From Cytophagales bacterium (lineage in GTDB: Bacteria; Bacteroidota; Bacteroidia; Cytophagales; Thermoflexibacteraceae): a DNA stretch of 64,000 nt. The notes under the pieces are model-generated. The model was not told the origin of the DNA and did no database searches. It worked only from the letters and a program-made list of their open reading frames with translations. This document shows positions 16,332 to 23,073 of the stretch, in pieces; the first letter of the stretch is position 1, and each line of letters starts with the position of its first letter. The translations under genes and the position numbers were made by a program. The stretch lies in assembly GCA_013299115.1 (NCBI GenBank), contig JAAFKA010000008.1, positions 124,001-188,000 on the forward strand, read 5' to 3'.

Positions 16332-16444
16332 GTTACAAAGACGTTTTAGACGTGAGAGGAGGGATTTAGAGAAATTTAAAGGCACTTACTCGTTGTATCC
16401 AAAGTCCAATAGCTTGTTTTACAGGTTATTGGACTTTATTTTTT
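16332..16444 (+). ncRNA. Candidate small RNA (~110 nt)
   Basis: Begins just after a consensus promoter and ends in a strong intrinsic terminator: AAAGTCCAATA (16401-16411) pairs with TATTGGACTTT (16427-16437) followed by a T-run. There is no ORF with a start codon in it. Internal pairing is possible between TACAA near the 5' end and TTGTA at 16394-16398, with a small ACGT/ACGT hairpin between. It faces the 3' end of the barnase-like toxin gene at close range. It could be a free sRNA, a leader with a decayed gene, or an antisense regulator of the toxin mRNA end. No known RNA family is recognised. Confidence 0.5.
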
Positions 16445-16470
16445 GAGTATCCACATACTGTCCAGTGAAA

Positions 16471-16881
16471 TTACTTTGTTTTTAGGGCGTATTTCCTCAA
16501 TAATAATATGTTTGTGTGTTTCTTTTTCTCGTGTTTTATCACTTCACGCCCAAGTCTATTCAAACCATCAAGTTTACTTTTATTTGTTTCTGCCAATAGC
16601 GTAGGCAAATTTTCTATATCTTTTTTTGTAACAGCTATTTGTCCTCTTGTGGCTTCTGTTTTTGGATTTCCGTGATTTTTGAAAATATGCTTAATGCTAT
16701 AACTATCCACCATACGTTTAAAACCTGATAAATCTTTTCCTGTTTGTTGTTTAAGATTTTCTATTTGTTCGTTAGGCAATTCTCCTAAATCTACAAAACC
16801 ACGCTTATTTTCTGTATCATTCAACGTAAAATCTACTAATTCACTAAGATTATTGAGTTGTATATCATTCTTTTTTATCAT
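16471..16881 (-). CDS. Barnase/EndoU/ColicinE5-RelE-like (PBECR-type) toxin, C-terminus frameshifted
   Basis: 136 residues. The core IKHIFKNHGNPKTEATRGQI, then AVTKKDIENLPTLL, matches the phage-associated barnase-EndoU-colicin-RelE-like nuclease group, with the His of KNHG as likely catalytic residue. In this family the C-terminus reads like YxxEEIRxxxxxI. Here that segment (HIIIEEIRPKNKVISLDSMW) exists in another frame, ending near 16437, and the annotated frame instead ends LLLRKYALKTK. So an indel between about 16500 and 16530 has scrambled the last strand, and the toxin may be weak or dead. Follows its putative antitoxin by 2 bases. Confidence 0.7.
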   Translation of the reverse strand: MIKKNDIQLNNLSELVDFTLNDTENKRGFVDLGELPNEQIENLKQQTGKDLSGFKRMVDSYSIKHIFKNHGNPKTEATRGQIAVTKKDIENLPTLLAETNKSKLDGLNRLGREVIKHEKKKHTNILLLRKYALKTK

Positions 16882-16883
16882 AG

Positions 16884-17132
16884 CTATTCATATTTTGGAT
16901 AAAGTTCCTCATAATTTTCAAATTCATTTTCTAAATGCAATGTTTCTGTATGGCTAAGTTGTGCAGTTTCTTGTTGCAGAAAATCTACCCAAAGTTCTTG
17001 CTCAAACTGTTCGGGGAAAAGGTTTTTCTTACGCACAAATAGAATAAAAGCAGCTATTTCTTTTAAACTTTCTGTCGATAAACCTTGTAAGTTTTGCCAA
17101 ATTACTTGTTCTAAATTTAGTGTAGTTGTCAT
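16884..17132 (-). CDS. Putative antitoxin (DUF2281-like helical protein)
   Basis: 82 residues. The N-terminal part, VIWQNLQGLSTESLKEIAAF and then ILFVRKKNLF, resembles small helical antitoxins with a 'LPEEKLEEVLDFIEFLK'-like helix; the remainder is acidic and ends YEELYPKYE. It is first in a two-gene unit with the barnase-like protein, the usual order for type II pairs. The family assignment is tentative; the position is the main argument. Confidence 0.55.
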   Translation of the reverse strand: MTTTLNLEQVIWQNLQGLSTESLKEIAAFILFVRKKNLFPEQFEQELWVDFLQQETAQLSHTETLHLENEFENYEELYPKYE

Positions 17133-17214
17133 TTATGCTACGTTTTACACAAAGTTACTAAATTATTTGTTTTTTACTTTCAATAAAATGATAATTTTTG
17201 CTAAGTCTTTGATT

Positions 17215-17540
17215 TGTTGGTCATTACATCCCAAACCTCTTTAAGTTCTGTTATAATTTGAGTAATATTTTGTGCTGCTATTGGTTCGTGAAATTTAGGA
17301 TTTTCCAAAGAATGTCGATGCTAGCCATTTATTGTATCTTTATCTCTTGCCCACTTTCTTTCGTTATCTACAATAAGACTTAAACTAAATTTTAGCCACT
17401 CTGCTCTGTAATAGACTTTCACATAGCAAGCATATTGCAAATTTATACGCCCATCAAACACACTTTCCTCAACAGATACATCGATATTTTCAACAAAATC
17501 TAAGTTGTTAATTTCTGCTCTTAGTTGGTTTTCAAATTCT
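17215..17540 (-). pseudogene. TumE/DUF6516-like gene relic
   Basis: The sequence after the IS1 end reads EFENQLRAEINNLDFVENID ... GRINLQYACYVKVYYRAEWL, passes a TAG at 17321-17323 and continues in the same frame as HRHSLENPKFHEPIAAQNIT to a stop near 17215. The composition and the W-x-R-H-type break fit DUF6516/TumE toxin-like proteins, where a Trp (TGG) would be expected at the TAG. The N-terminus has been replaced by the IS. The family call is tentative. Confidence 0.45.
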
Positions 17541-17767
17541 GGTAGTGGTAAAAAATGTATGATAGTTTTTTCTTTTATGTCTGTAATTCCACAATTTCGA
17601 CACAATGATGTTTCAACGTAATTTTTAACAACGGGGTTACAGCCTTGATTTTTATACTCAGTTTGAAATTGTTTACCACAAGTACGGCATAAATAATTTT
17701 GCTTGCTATTAGCTTTTTTACCGTTTTTATTTATATTTTTGCTTTGACAATGAGGACAGTGTATCAT
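17321..17767 (-). pseudogene. Chimeric ORF: InsA N-terminus fused through an IS end to a TumE-like relic
   Basis: 148-codon ORF. Residues 1-65 equal the InsA-like protein of the left copy (MIHCPHCQSKNINKNGKKAN ... CGITDIK). Residues ~66-76 (EKTIIHFLPLPEF) are the translated terminal repeat, and the rest is host gene sequence. The insB part is completely deleted at the A-rich shift site. Expression would use the IS leader; a functional product is unlikely but a zinc-ribbon fusion cannot be excluded. Confidence 0.6.
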
Positions 17768-17850
17768 TTTTGTAAAGTTTTAGAAGGTTTTACAAAGATA
17801 ACTAACTCATTGTCAATTACTTAGATTATCATACATTTTTTACCACTACC
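17541..17850 (-). mobile_element. IS1-derived 310-bp element, internally deleted
   Basis: Bounded by perfect 24-base terminal repeats (GGTAGTGGTAAAAAATGTAT... at 17541 and its complement ending at 17850). Holds the leader and insA up to the shift site, then jumps to the right end. The complementarity extends 7 bases beyond the ends (AAATTCT / AGAATTT). It resembles a MITE made from the left element and lies inverted relative to it. Confidence 0.8.
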
Positions 17851-18112
17851 AAGAATTTATTGCAATTCAAAACAAAGCCCACACAATAAAATAATAACCG
17901 TTGAAGGAAGAAAATACCAAATTGCTGAGATTTCTGTATAGTAGTTTAAAAAAGATTAAGTTTTGTCATATTTTATCTCTATATTTGTTTAGGTTTTTTA
18001 GCAGACGGGGCTGTTCTCACGATTTTCATACAACATGAGGTTTTGCAACACCAAGTTACACAAAAAGCCCATTTAAACAATATTAATCGTTGCAACAAAG
18101 CCATAAATAGTT

Positions 18113-18988
18113 ATGATGAAAGAGCTTTTTTATAAACTTCGCAAATACGAATTGCGGATACGCAAAGCTGTTAATTCGCAGATGCAGGGAGATTTTCATT
18201 CGGTTTTTAAAGGGTCGGGGCTTGAATTTGATGATGTGCGTGCCTACCAATACGGTGATGATGTGCGAAGTATAGACTGGAACGTAAGTGCAAAAGGCGA
18301 CGAAACTTTTGTGAAAACTTTTAAAGAGGAAAAAGAGCAAAATCTGTTTTTTATCCTCGATGTGAGTGCCTCGCAATATATAGGGGTAGCTAATCAGCAA
18401 AAAATAGATATTGGTTGTGAAATTTGTGGTGTTTTGACTATTTCTGCCCTCAAAGAAGGTAGTTCTGTCGGTATGCTCTGCTTTTCTGACCGCAGAGAGA
18501 AGTATGTGAAACCCAACAAAGGTATCAAACATGCCATCGGGTTGATTGGTATGATGACCAAATTAGAACCGCAATCTCTGAAAACCAGCCTAAACAAAGC
18601 TATTAATTTGGCTTTGAATATTATCAAACGCAAAAGTATTATTGTAGTAGTTTCGGATTTTGTAGATGACAATTACGAAAAAGAACTCAAAGCTCTTGCC
18701 AAAAAGCACGACCTGATTGTTATTCACTTGGCAGACCAACGAGAAACTAGTTTGCCTGCTTTGGGCATTGTGCCTTTGTTTGACAAAGAAAGCAACCAAA
18801 CTATTTGGATAAATTCTTCGTCTTTAGCTTTTCGCACCCGACTCTTGGGACAATTTGCAACCAAACAGCAAAATTTAGAAAAATTATGCGCACAACATGG
18901 AGCAAGTTACTTATTTGTGCAAACAGACGAAGATTATGTGCCTAAGTTGGTAAAACTGTTTAGAATACGAAATAGAACAAGAAGGTAG
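18113..18988 (+). CDS. DUF58 domain protein
   Basis: 291 residues. The DUF58 core is clear: GSGLEFDDVRAYQYGDDVRS followed by IDWNVSAKGDETFVKTFKEE, then a vWA-like FFILDVSASQYIG with the DxSxS metal site. DUF58 proteins in Bacteroidota are found with MoxR ATPases and BatA/BatD aerotolerance-type genes; here no moxR is adjacent within the window, so it stands apart. Probably cytosolic. The preceding 250 bases hold only IS debris and AT-rich sequence. Confidence 0.85.
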   Translation: MMKELFYKLRKYELRIRKAVNSQMQGDFHSVFKGSGLEFDDVRAYQYGDDVRSIDWNVSAKGDETFVKTFKEEKEQNLFFILDVSASQYIGVANQQKIDIGCEICGVLTISALKEGSSVGMLCFSDRREKYVKPNKGIKHAIGLIGMMTKLEPQSLKTSLNKAINLALNIIKRKSIIVVVSDFVDDNYEKELKALAKKHDLIVIHLADQRETSLPALGIVPLFDKESNQTIWINSSSLAFRTRLLGQFATKQQNLEKLCAQHGASYLFVQTDEDYVPKLVKLFRIRNRTRR

Positions 18989-19030
18989 AAAATAAAACAA
19001 GAAATATGAAATTAATTATAACCAAACTAA

Positions 19031-19462
19031 TTGAGCATTTTGTCCATCTACGGTTTTCCAAAATCAGAAAGGCTATGCAGCCTTAAAACTATTCAGGAAC
19101 TTTTTAATCCACCAAAAGGGAAAAAAACTACCTCAGTTTTTTTGTTTCCCTTCAAAATTGTAGCTTTGTATGAAAATCAACCAACAGTGGAATCTATTAC
19201 CAAAACCGAAACCGGGGCATTAATTTATCCTAAAATTTTGATTTCTGTTCCAAAGAAAAATTTTAAACACGCAGTACAACGCAACCAAATTAAACGACAA
19301 ATAAGAGAAATTTATCGGACGACCAAGCATGAGGTATTTCATAGCACACCAACAGGCAATTTACCTTCGTCCATAGCTTTTATTTTTATAGCTAAAGAGT
19401 TACAGCCCTTTGAACTGATGAAAAAAAAATTACAAAAGAGTCTGAAACAACTCCTTAAATAA
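19031..19462 (+). CDS. rnpA: Ribonuclease P protein component
   Basis: 143 residues. The RNR-like signature ISVPKKNFKHAVQRNQIKRQ and IREIYR identifies RnpA, which binds RNase P RNA and aids 5' processing of tRNAs. The frame has no ATG: a stop (TAA, 19028-19030) stands directly before TTG at 19031, with another TTG at 19040, so a TTG start is forced. The family N-terminus (FPKSERLCSLKTIQELF) is complete. rpmH is not next to it, unlike in many bacteria; the usual dnaA-rpmH-rnpA order is broken, as often in this phylum. Confidence 0.92.
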   Translation: MSILSIYGFPKSERLCSLKTIQELFNPPKGKKTTSVFLFPFKIVALYENQPTVESITKTETGALIYPKILISVPKKNFKHAVQRNQIKRQIREIYRTTKHEVFHSTPTGNLPSSIAFIFIAKELQPFELMKKKLQKSLKQLLK

Positions 19463-19479
19463 TAAGACTAAATAAATTT

Positions 19480-19530
19480 GGTTGTCCAACAATTTTTGTG
19501 GAAACGTAATCTTATTGTTTCGTAGTTGCC
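19480..19530 (+). repeat. Partial copy of the 34983-35095 palindromic repeat
   Basis: GGTTGTCCAACAATTTTTGT followed by GGAAACGTAA resembles one arm of the ~110-bp palindrome before yfhO. A further trace is at 59389-59413. Confidence 0.45.
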
Positions 19531-19563
19531 AATCAAGTAATTACAGAAATGAATAATCGAGTA

Positions 19564-19893
19564 TCAAGGTTTCAATTTCTCATTATTTGCGTGCCTTTCG
19601 GCATCTCTTTTGGTTTTCTTGTCTATATTTTTTTTCAAGGCTTCGGTCAAATCTATGCCTGTTTGGTTGGCAAGGGCAATGAGGACAAACAAAACATCTG
19701 CCATTTCGTCTGCCAAGTCCACTTCTTTGTCGGAGGCTTTGAAAGACTGGTCTCCGTATTTTCGTGCCATAATGCGGGCTACTTCGCCCACTTCTTCGGT
19801 CAAAATTGCCATGTTGGTCAATTCGCTGTAATAACGGACACCTGTGGTGCGTATCCATTCATCTACGGTCTGCTGTGCTTCGGTTAAGGTCAT
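19564..19893 (-). CDS. MazG-like nucleotide pyrophosphohydrolase
   Basis: 109 residues. The all-alpha NTP pyrophosphatase motif is complete: EEVGEVARIMARKYGD followed by DLADEMADVLFVLIALANQT, giving the ExxE and ExxD magnesium ligands. Such short MazG-like enzymes hydrolyse dNTPs or damaged nucleotides to monophosphates. It converges with rnpA; the 100-base gap carries part of a longer palindromic repeat. Confidence 0.9.
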   Translation of the reverse strand: MTLTEAQQTVDEWIRTTGVRYYSELTNMAILTEEVGEVARIMARKYGDQSFKASDKEVDLADEMADVLFVLIALANQTGIDLTEALKKNIDKKTKRDAERHANNEKLKP

Positions 19894-19976
19894 TGGATTT
19901 TTGTTTTTGAAAAATGTAAAGGTAAAAATTAATATATTTTTATGAAAATTCTGATTTCGTAGATTAAAATTTGTAT

Positions 19977-20036
19977 TTATTTTGCAACAGTTTCATAAAC
20001 AGAACCTATCACATCTCCAATAATTGCACCTATCAT
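19977..20036 (-). pseudogene. Remnant of an ADP-ribosylglycohydrolase gene
   Basis: The minus strand encodes MIGAIIGDVIGSVYETVAK and a stop. MIGAIIGDxxGSVYE is the typical start of bacterial ADP-ribosylglycohydrolases (DraG fold), whose Asp/Glu metal sites lie further on. Everything after 19 residues is gone, and unrelated sequence follows. Confidence 0.5.
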
Positions 20037-20074
20037 TTTGAGATATAGAATTTATCGTTTTACGCAGTTTTCCT

Positions 20075-20575
20075 TTACTTCCCAATCCACCCCACATTTT
20101 CAAACAAAGTTTTGCAATCTTGATAAAACTGTTGGCTGTCAAAAGCTACTTTTTTCATACCTCGCAAGGTTGGAATTTGCAAAATACCAGCTAAATAGGC
20201 TTCGGCTTGCATAGTCAAGGCTTCGGATTCGTTGGCTTTCTCGAATTGGTGGTAATCGAGGTGCAGGTTATTTTCAATTACTTCGTCTTTTTTATAAAAT
20301 CCTTTTTTCCATATTTTTTCGGGGGGCTTATTGTTTGGCAATTCAATAATAAAAAGGAAAAAATAAGTTTGCACTTCCTTTGAATAATTGCTAATTTTTA
20401 GATTATGATTTAACAAATTACGAATTTGAAGTAATTGCATTTTGGAATAGACCTCGTGCCAACAAACAGCAGTGAGGTCAAAATTTAGCATAGGAGTTTC
20501 ACTAACAAGTTTTTTCTTGTTTTGAGCCGTATTAATTGCATAGGTATTTAAAATATCGAGAGAAGTTGTGATCAT
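20075..20575 (-). CDS. Putative immunity protein, cassette copy 1
   Basis: 166 residues, no signal peptide. The last ~65 residues (HLDYHQFEKANESEALTMQA ... FENVGW) are almost identical in all three copies of this gene (20075, 21137, 21941), while the first ~95 residues share only a pattern (AVCWHE, KISNY, a YFFLF/F-rich strand, W-KGF). This contrast of a variable N-half and a constant C-half resembles immunity proteins that track a changing toxin. It follows the toxin-like gene by 13 bases. Function is inferred from arrangement, not from a known family. Confidence 0.6.
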   Translation of the reverse strand: MITTSLDILNTYAINTAQNKKKLVSETPMLNFDLTAVCWHEVYSKMQLLQIRNLLNHNLKISNYSKEVQTYFFLFIIELPNNKPPEKIWKKGFYKKDEVIENNLHLDYHQFEKANESEALTMQAEAYLAGILQIPTLRGMKKVAFDSQQFYQDCKTLFENVGWIGK

Positions 20576-20588
20576 AATTTTGATTTAA

Positions 20589-21128
20589 TTAGTGGTCATA
20601 AGGATTTGCAGGTGGTCTTCCTAATCTTTTTTCGGCACTTCGTTTTAAATTTTCGGGTAGTAGCGGATATATTACTATTTTTTTACGTTCCTCTACCAAA
20701 CATTGTTGCAAATTTCCTTTAAACTCCACAAGATACACCAAGTTTTTAAACGTACTCTTAGGATAACGCATTTCTTTGCCGTTTATTGTTACACCATATC
20801 TCCAAACTTCATTTTGATAAAGCCATATTGCAGTTGTATCTTTACAAGTAAAACAAGGATAATAACCTGATTCTAAGGCTATTAAAACATATTGCTCTGC
20901 ATTTTGAAGTTTTAAGGTGTCTTTATGCAATTTTTCTAACCTTTTTTCGGTTAGTTGCACCTTACCATTTTCATCTATTTTTGTAAACTTTTCAAATTCA
21001 CTAACTCCTGCATACACAAGCACACACACGCAAGCCACCAAAAACCAAACAAAAGTAGTTTCTTTTTTGGGGTTTGGATTGTGTTGTTTTGAGTTTTTCG
21101 GTTTTGGTAAACTTGCAATTTCGTACAT
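20589..21128 (-). CDS. Putative membrane-anchored toxin, cassette copy 1 (full length)
   Basis: 179 residues from the ATG at 21128 (a longer frame to 21155 overlaps the preceding gene). A basic N-terminus is followed by a single membrane span (FVWFLVACVCVLVYAG), which suggests the C-part lies outside the cytoplasm. The C-part has a PCFTC pair, VWRYGVTINGKEMRY, a second Cys in LQQCLVEERKKI and the tail YPLLPEN ... RPPANPYDH. WRYG(x)T ... RY with a later Glu is reminiscent of GIY-YIG nucleases. This is the only intact member of the three. Confidence 0.6.
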   Translation of the reverse strand: MYEIASLPKPKNSKQHNPNPKKETTFVWFLVACVCVLVYAGVSEFEKFTKIDENGKVQLTEKRLEKLHKDTLKLQNAEQYVLIALESGYYPCFTCKDTTAIWLYQNEVWRYGVTINGKEMRYPKSTFKNLVYLVEFKGNLQQCLVEERKKIVIYPLLPENLKRSAEKRLGRPPANPYDH

Positions 21129-21136
21129 AAAAATAA

Positions 21137-21628
21137 TTATTTTTTTGCAATCCACCCCACATTTTCAAACAAAGTTTTGCAATCTTGATAAAACTGTTGG
21201 TTATCAAAAGCTACCTTTTTCATTCCTCGCAAGGTTGGAATTTGCAAAATACCAGCTAAATAGGCTTCGGCTTGCATAGTCAGGGCTTCGGATTCGTTGG
21301 CTTTTTCGAATTGGTGGTAATCGAGGTGCAGGTTATTATACAAGGTGTTTTTTTTGATAGAAAAACCTTTCTGCCAACGGTTGTCGTGCAGATGATTGTC
21401 TGGTTGTACGATAATAAAAATGAAAAAATATCTTGTAACAAGTTGATTATCAATATAATTGCTAATTTTTATATTAGCTGCTATCGTATCTTCTATTTGC
21501 ACACATTTCAGTTTTGCACCCAATTCGTGCCAACATACTGCCGAAATGATAAAATTACGAGGTTTATCACCTAATTGATAGGTTGCTTTTTCTGCGTTTG
21601 GGTAAGGTTTTATTATTTGCGTTATCAT
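21137..21628 (-). CDS. Putative immunity protein, cassette copy 2
   Basis: 163 residues from the ATG at 21628 (MITQIIKPYPNAEKATYQLG); the longer open frame upstream overlaps the deleted toxin gene in another frame and is not coding. It carries AVCWHE, NIKISNY, a YFFIFII strand and the conserved C-half ending FENVGWIAKK. The first half differs from copies 1 and 3 at most positions. It lies 13 bases after the truncated toxin copy 2 and 8 bases before toxin copy 1. Confidence 0.6.
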   Translation of the reverse strand: MITQIIKPYPNAEKATYQLGDKPRNFIISAVCWHELGAKLKCVQIEDTIAANIKISNYIDNQLVTRYFFIFIIVQPDNHLHDNRWQKGFSIKKNTLYNNLHLDYHQFEKANESEALTMQAEAYLAGILQIPTLRGMKKVAFDNQQFYQDCKTLFENVGWIAKK

Positions 21629-21641
21629 CTTGTTTGTTTTT

Positions 21642-21932
21642 TTAATGGTCGTAAGGATTTCCTGGTGGTCGGGCAATTCTCTGTTGCAAGGGTCTTGCCT
21701 CATTTTCGGGCAATAAAGGATAATTGATAATTTTTTTACGTTCCAATCTTTGCGGTGTAAGTTGCCAATTACCATTTTTGTCCACCTCCACCACGTCTGT
21801 ATAACGCAGCCCCGCATACACAAGCACACACACGCAAGCCACCAAAAACCAAACAACAGTAGTTGCTTTTTTGGGGTTTGGATTGTGTTGTTTTGAGTTT
21901 TTCGGTTTTGGTAAACTTGCAATTTCGTACAT
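21642..21932 (-). pseudogene. Putative toxin, cassette copy 2, internal deletion
   Basis: 96 residues from the ATG at 21932. The membrane span (TTVVWFLVACVCVLVYAG) and the tail (ERKKIINYPLLPEN ... RPPGNPYDH) are intact, but the ~75 residues between QRLE and ERKK are missing without loss of frame. This removes the Cys pair and the WxYGxT...RY segment, the part most likely to be catalytic. The paired immunity-like gene is intact, so this is a silenced toxin with a kept partner. Confidence 0.65.
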
Positions 21933-21940
21933 AAAAATAG

Positions 21941-22420
21941 TTATTTTTTTGCAATCCACCCCACATTTTCAAACAAAGTTTTGCAATCTTGATAGAACTG
22001 TTGGTTATCAAAAGCTACTTTTTTCATACCTCGCAAGGTTGGAATTTGCAAAATACCAGCTAAATAGGCTTCGGCTTGCATAGTCAAGGCTTCGGATTCG
22101 GTAGCTTTCTCGAATTGGTGGTAGTCAAGTTGAGCAGTATTGTATAAAATATGCTCTTTTTTAGAAAAATATTTATGCCCTGCACTTTCATAATGACTGG
22201 CTACGTGAATAACAAAAGCATAGCAAGTGATGGTTGCTGTATAATTTTTGAGTTTTAAGGTATCTAATAAAATGGTTTCAATAGTTCTGTTAATCATTTT
22301 TGCACTTACGGTGTGCCAAGCAATAGAGCCAACGACAAAATTAGGGCAAACAATATTTTCTGTTTGTTTCTCTATATTTTGTAGTTGCAACTCGTTTTTG
22401 TCCAATATTGTTGTTTCCAT
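21941..22420 (-). CDS. Putative immunity protein, cassette copy 3
   Basis: 159 residues starting METTILDKNELQLQNIEKQT. Variable first half (SIAWHTVSAK, KLKNYTATITCYAFVIH), then the same constant half as copies 1 and 2 (QLDYHQFEKATESEALTMQA ... GWIAKK). It starts 8 bases after toxin copy 3 and ends 8 bases before toxin copy 2, so all six genes are closely packed and probably one transcript. Confidence 0.6.
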   Translation of the reverse strand: METTILDKNELQLQNIEKQTENIVCPNFVVGSIAWHTVSAKMINRTIETILLDTLKLKNYTATITCYAFVIHVASHYESAGHKYFSKKEHILYNTAQLDYHQFEKATESEALTMQAEAYLAGILQIPTLRGMKKVAFDNQQFYQDCKTLFENVGWIAKK

Positions 22421-22428
22421 AAGTTTTT

Positions 22429-22878
22429 TTAGTGGTTAAAAGGATTTCCCGGCGGACTTGCCAACCGCAAGGTTAAGGCTCTTGCCTGATTTTCGGGTAA
22501 TAAAGGATAATTTGCTATTTTTTTACGTTCCTCCAACATACATTGTTGCACGCTGCCCCTAAATTGTTCTTGCACTTCAAAGTCTTTGAGTTCTTTTTTC
22601 GTATATCTTGTGTAAATGCTATTGATAGTATAACCATACTTCCAAATTTCCCCTGCTTTCAAAAAAATATGACTTGTATCAGCACAAGATAGACAAGGAT
22701 ACCATTGACTCTTGCTTGCTAACAGGGCATACTGGATAGCATTTTCCAACTTTATTGTGTCTTCGTGCAGTTTCTCCATTCGCTGCGGTGTAAGTTGCCA
22801 ATTCCTGTTTTTGTCCACCTCCACCACGTCTGTATAACGCAGCCCCGCATATACAAGCACACACACGCAAGCCACCAA
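22429..22878 (-). CDS. Putative membrane-anchored toxin, cassette copy 3 (frameshift near N-terminus)
   Basis: Domain part complete: PCLSCADTSHIFLKAGEIWK, YGYTINSIYTRY, QQCMLEERKKI, then NYPLLPEN and PPGNPFNH. The membrane span FVWFLVACVCVLVYAG is in this frame but no ATG precedes it. The matching ATG at 22958 (MYVKEPKQRFTDSKREK) is in another frame and hits TAA at 22905-22907, next to an A-run. One lost base in that run would explain it. So the gene is either frameshifted or begins at the TTG at 22878, within the span. Confidence 0.55.
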   Translation of the reverse strand: MVACVCVLVYAGLRYTDVVEVDKNRNWQLTPQRMEKLHEDTIKLENAIQYALLASKSQWYPCLSCADTSHIFLKAGEIWKYGYTINSIYTRYTKKELKDFEVQEQFRGSVQQCMLEERKKIANYPLLPENQARALTLRLASPPGNPFNH

Positions 22879-22980
22879 AAACCAAACAAAAGTAGTTGGA
22901 GAGTTTACTTTTCTCTTTTTGAGTCTGTAAATCTTTGTTTTGGCTCTTTAACGTACATCAGATAAAATTAATTATTTTTA

Positions 22981-23027
22981 TACGTTGTCAATGGCTTAGG
23001 CAGCCCGTCCAGACCTTGACAATCGTA
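22981..23027 (+). repeat. TACGTTGGCAATGG-family repeat, diverged copy
   Basis: TACGTTGTCAATGG ... AGACCTTGACAATCGTA with an enlarged centre. It lies before the toxin/immunity array and can fold through TTGTCAA/TTGACAA and TATACG/CGTATA arms. Confidence 0.65.
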
Positions 23028-23073
23028 TAAAAATAATGACAAACATTCGCCTGAATGCGAATATACTGAAATT

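Noticed and set aside
21629-21922. N-terminal extension of immunity-like copy 2
   Set aside because: The upstream part of that frame overlaps the toxin copy 2 gene in another frame and has no counterpart in copies 1 and 3.
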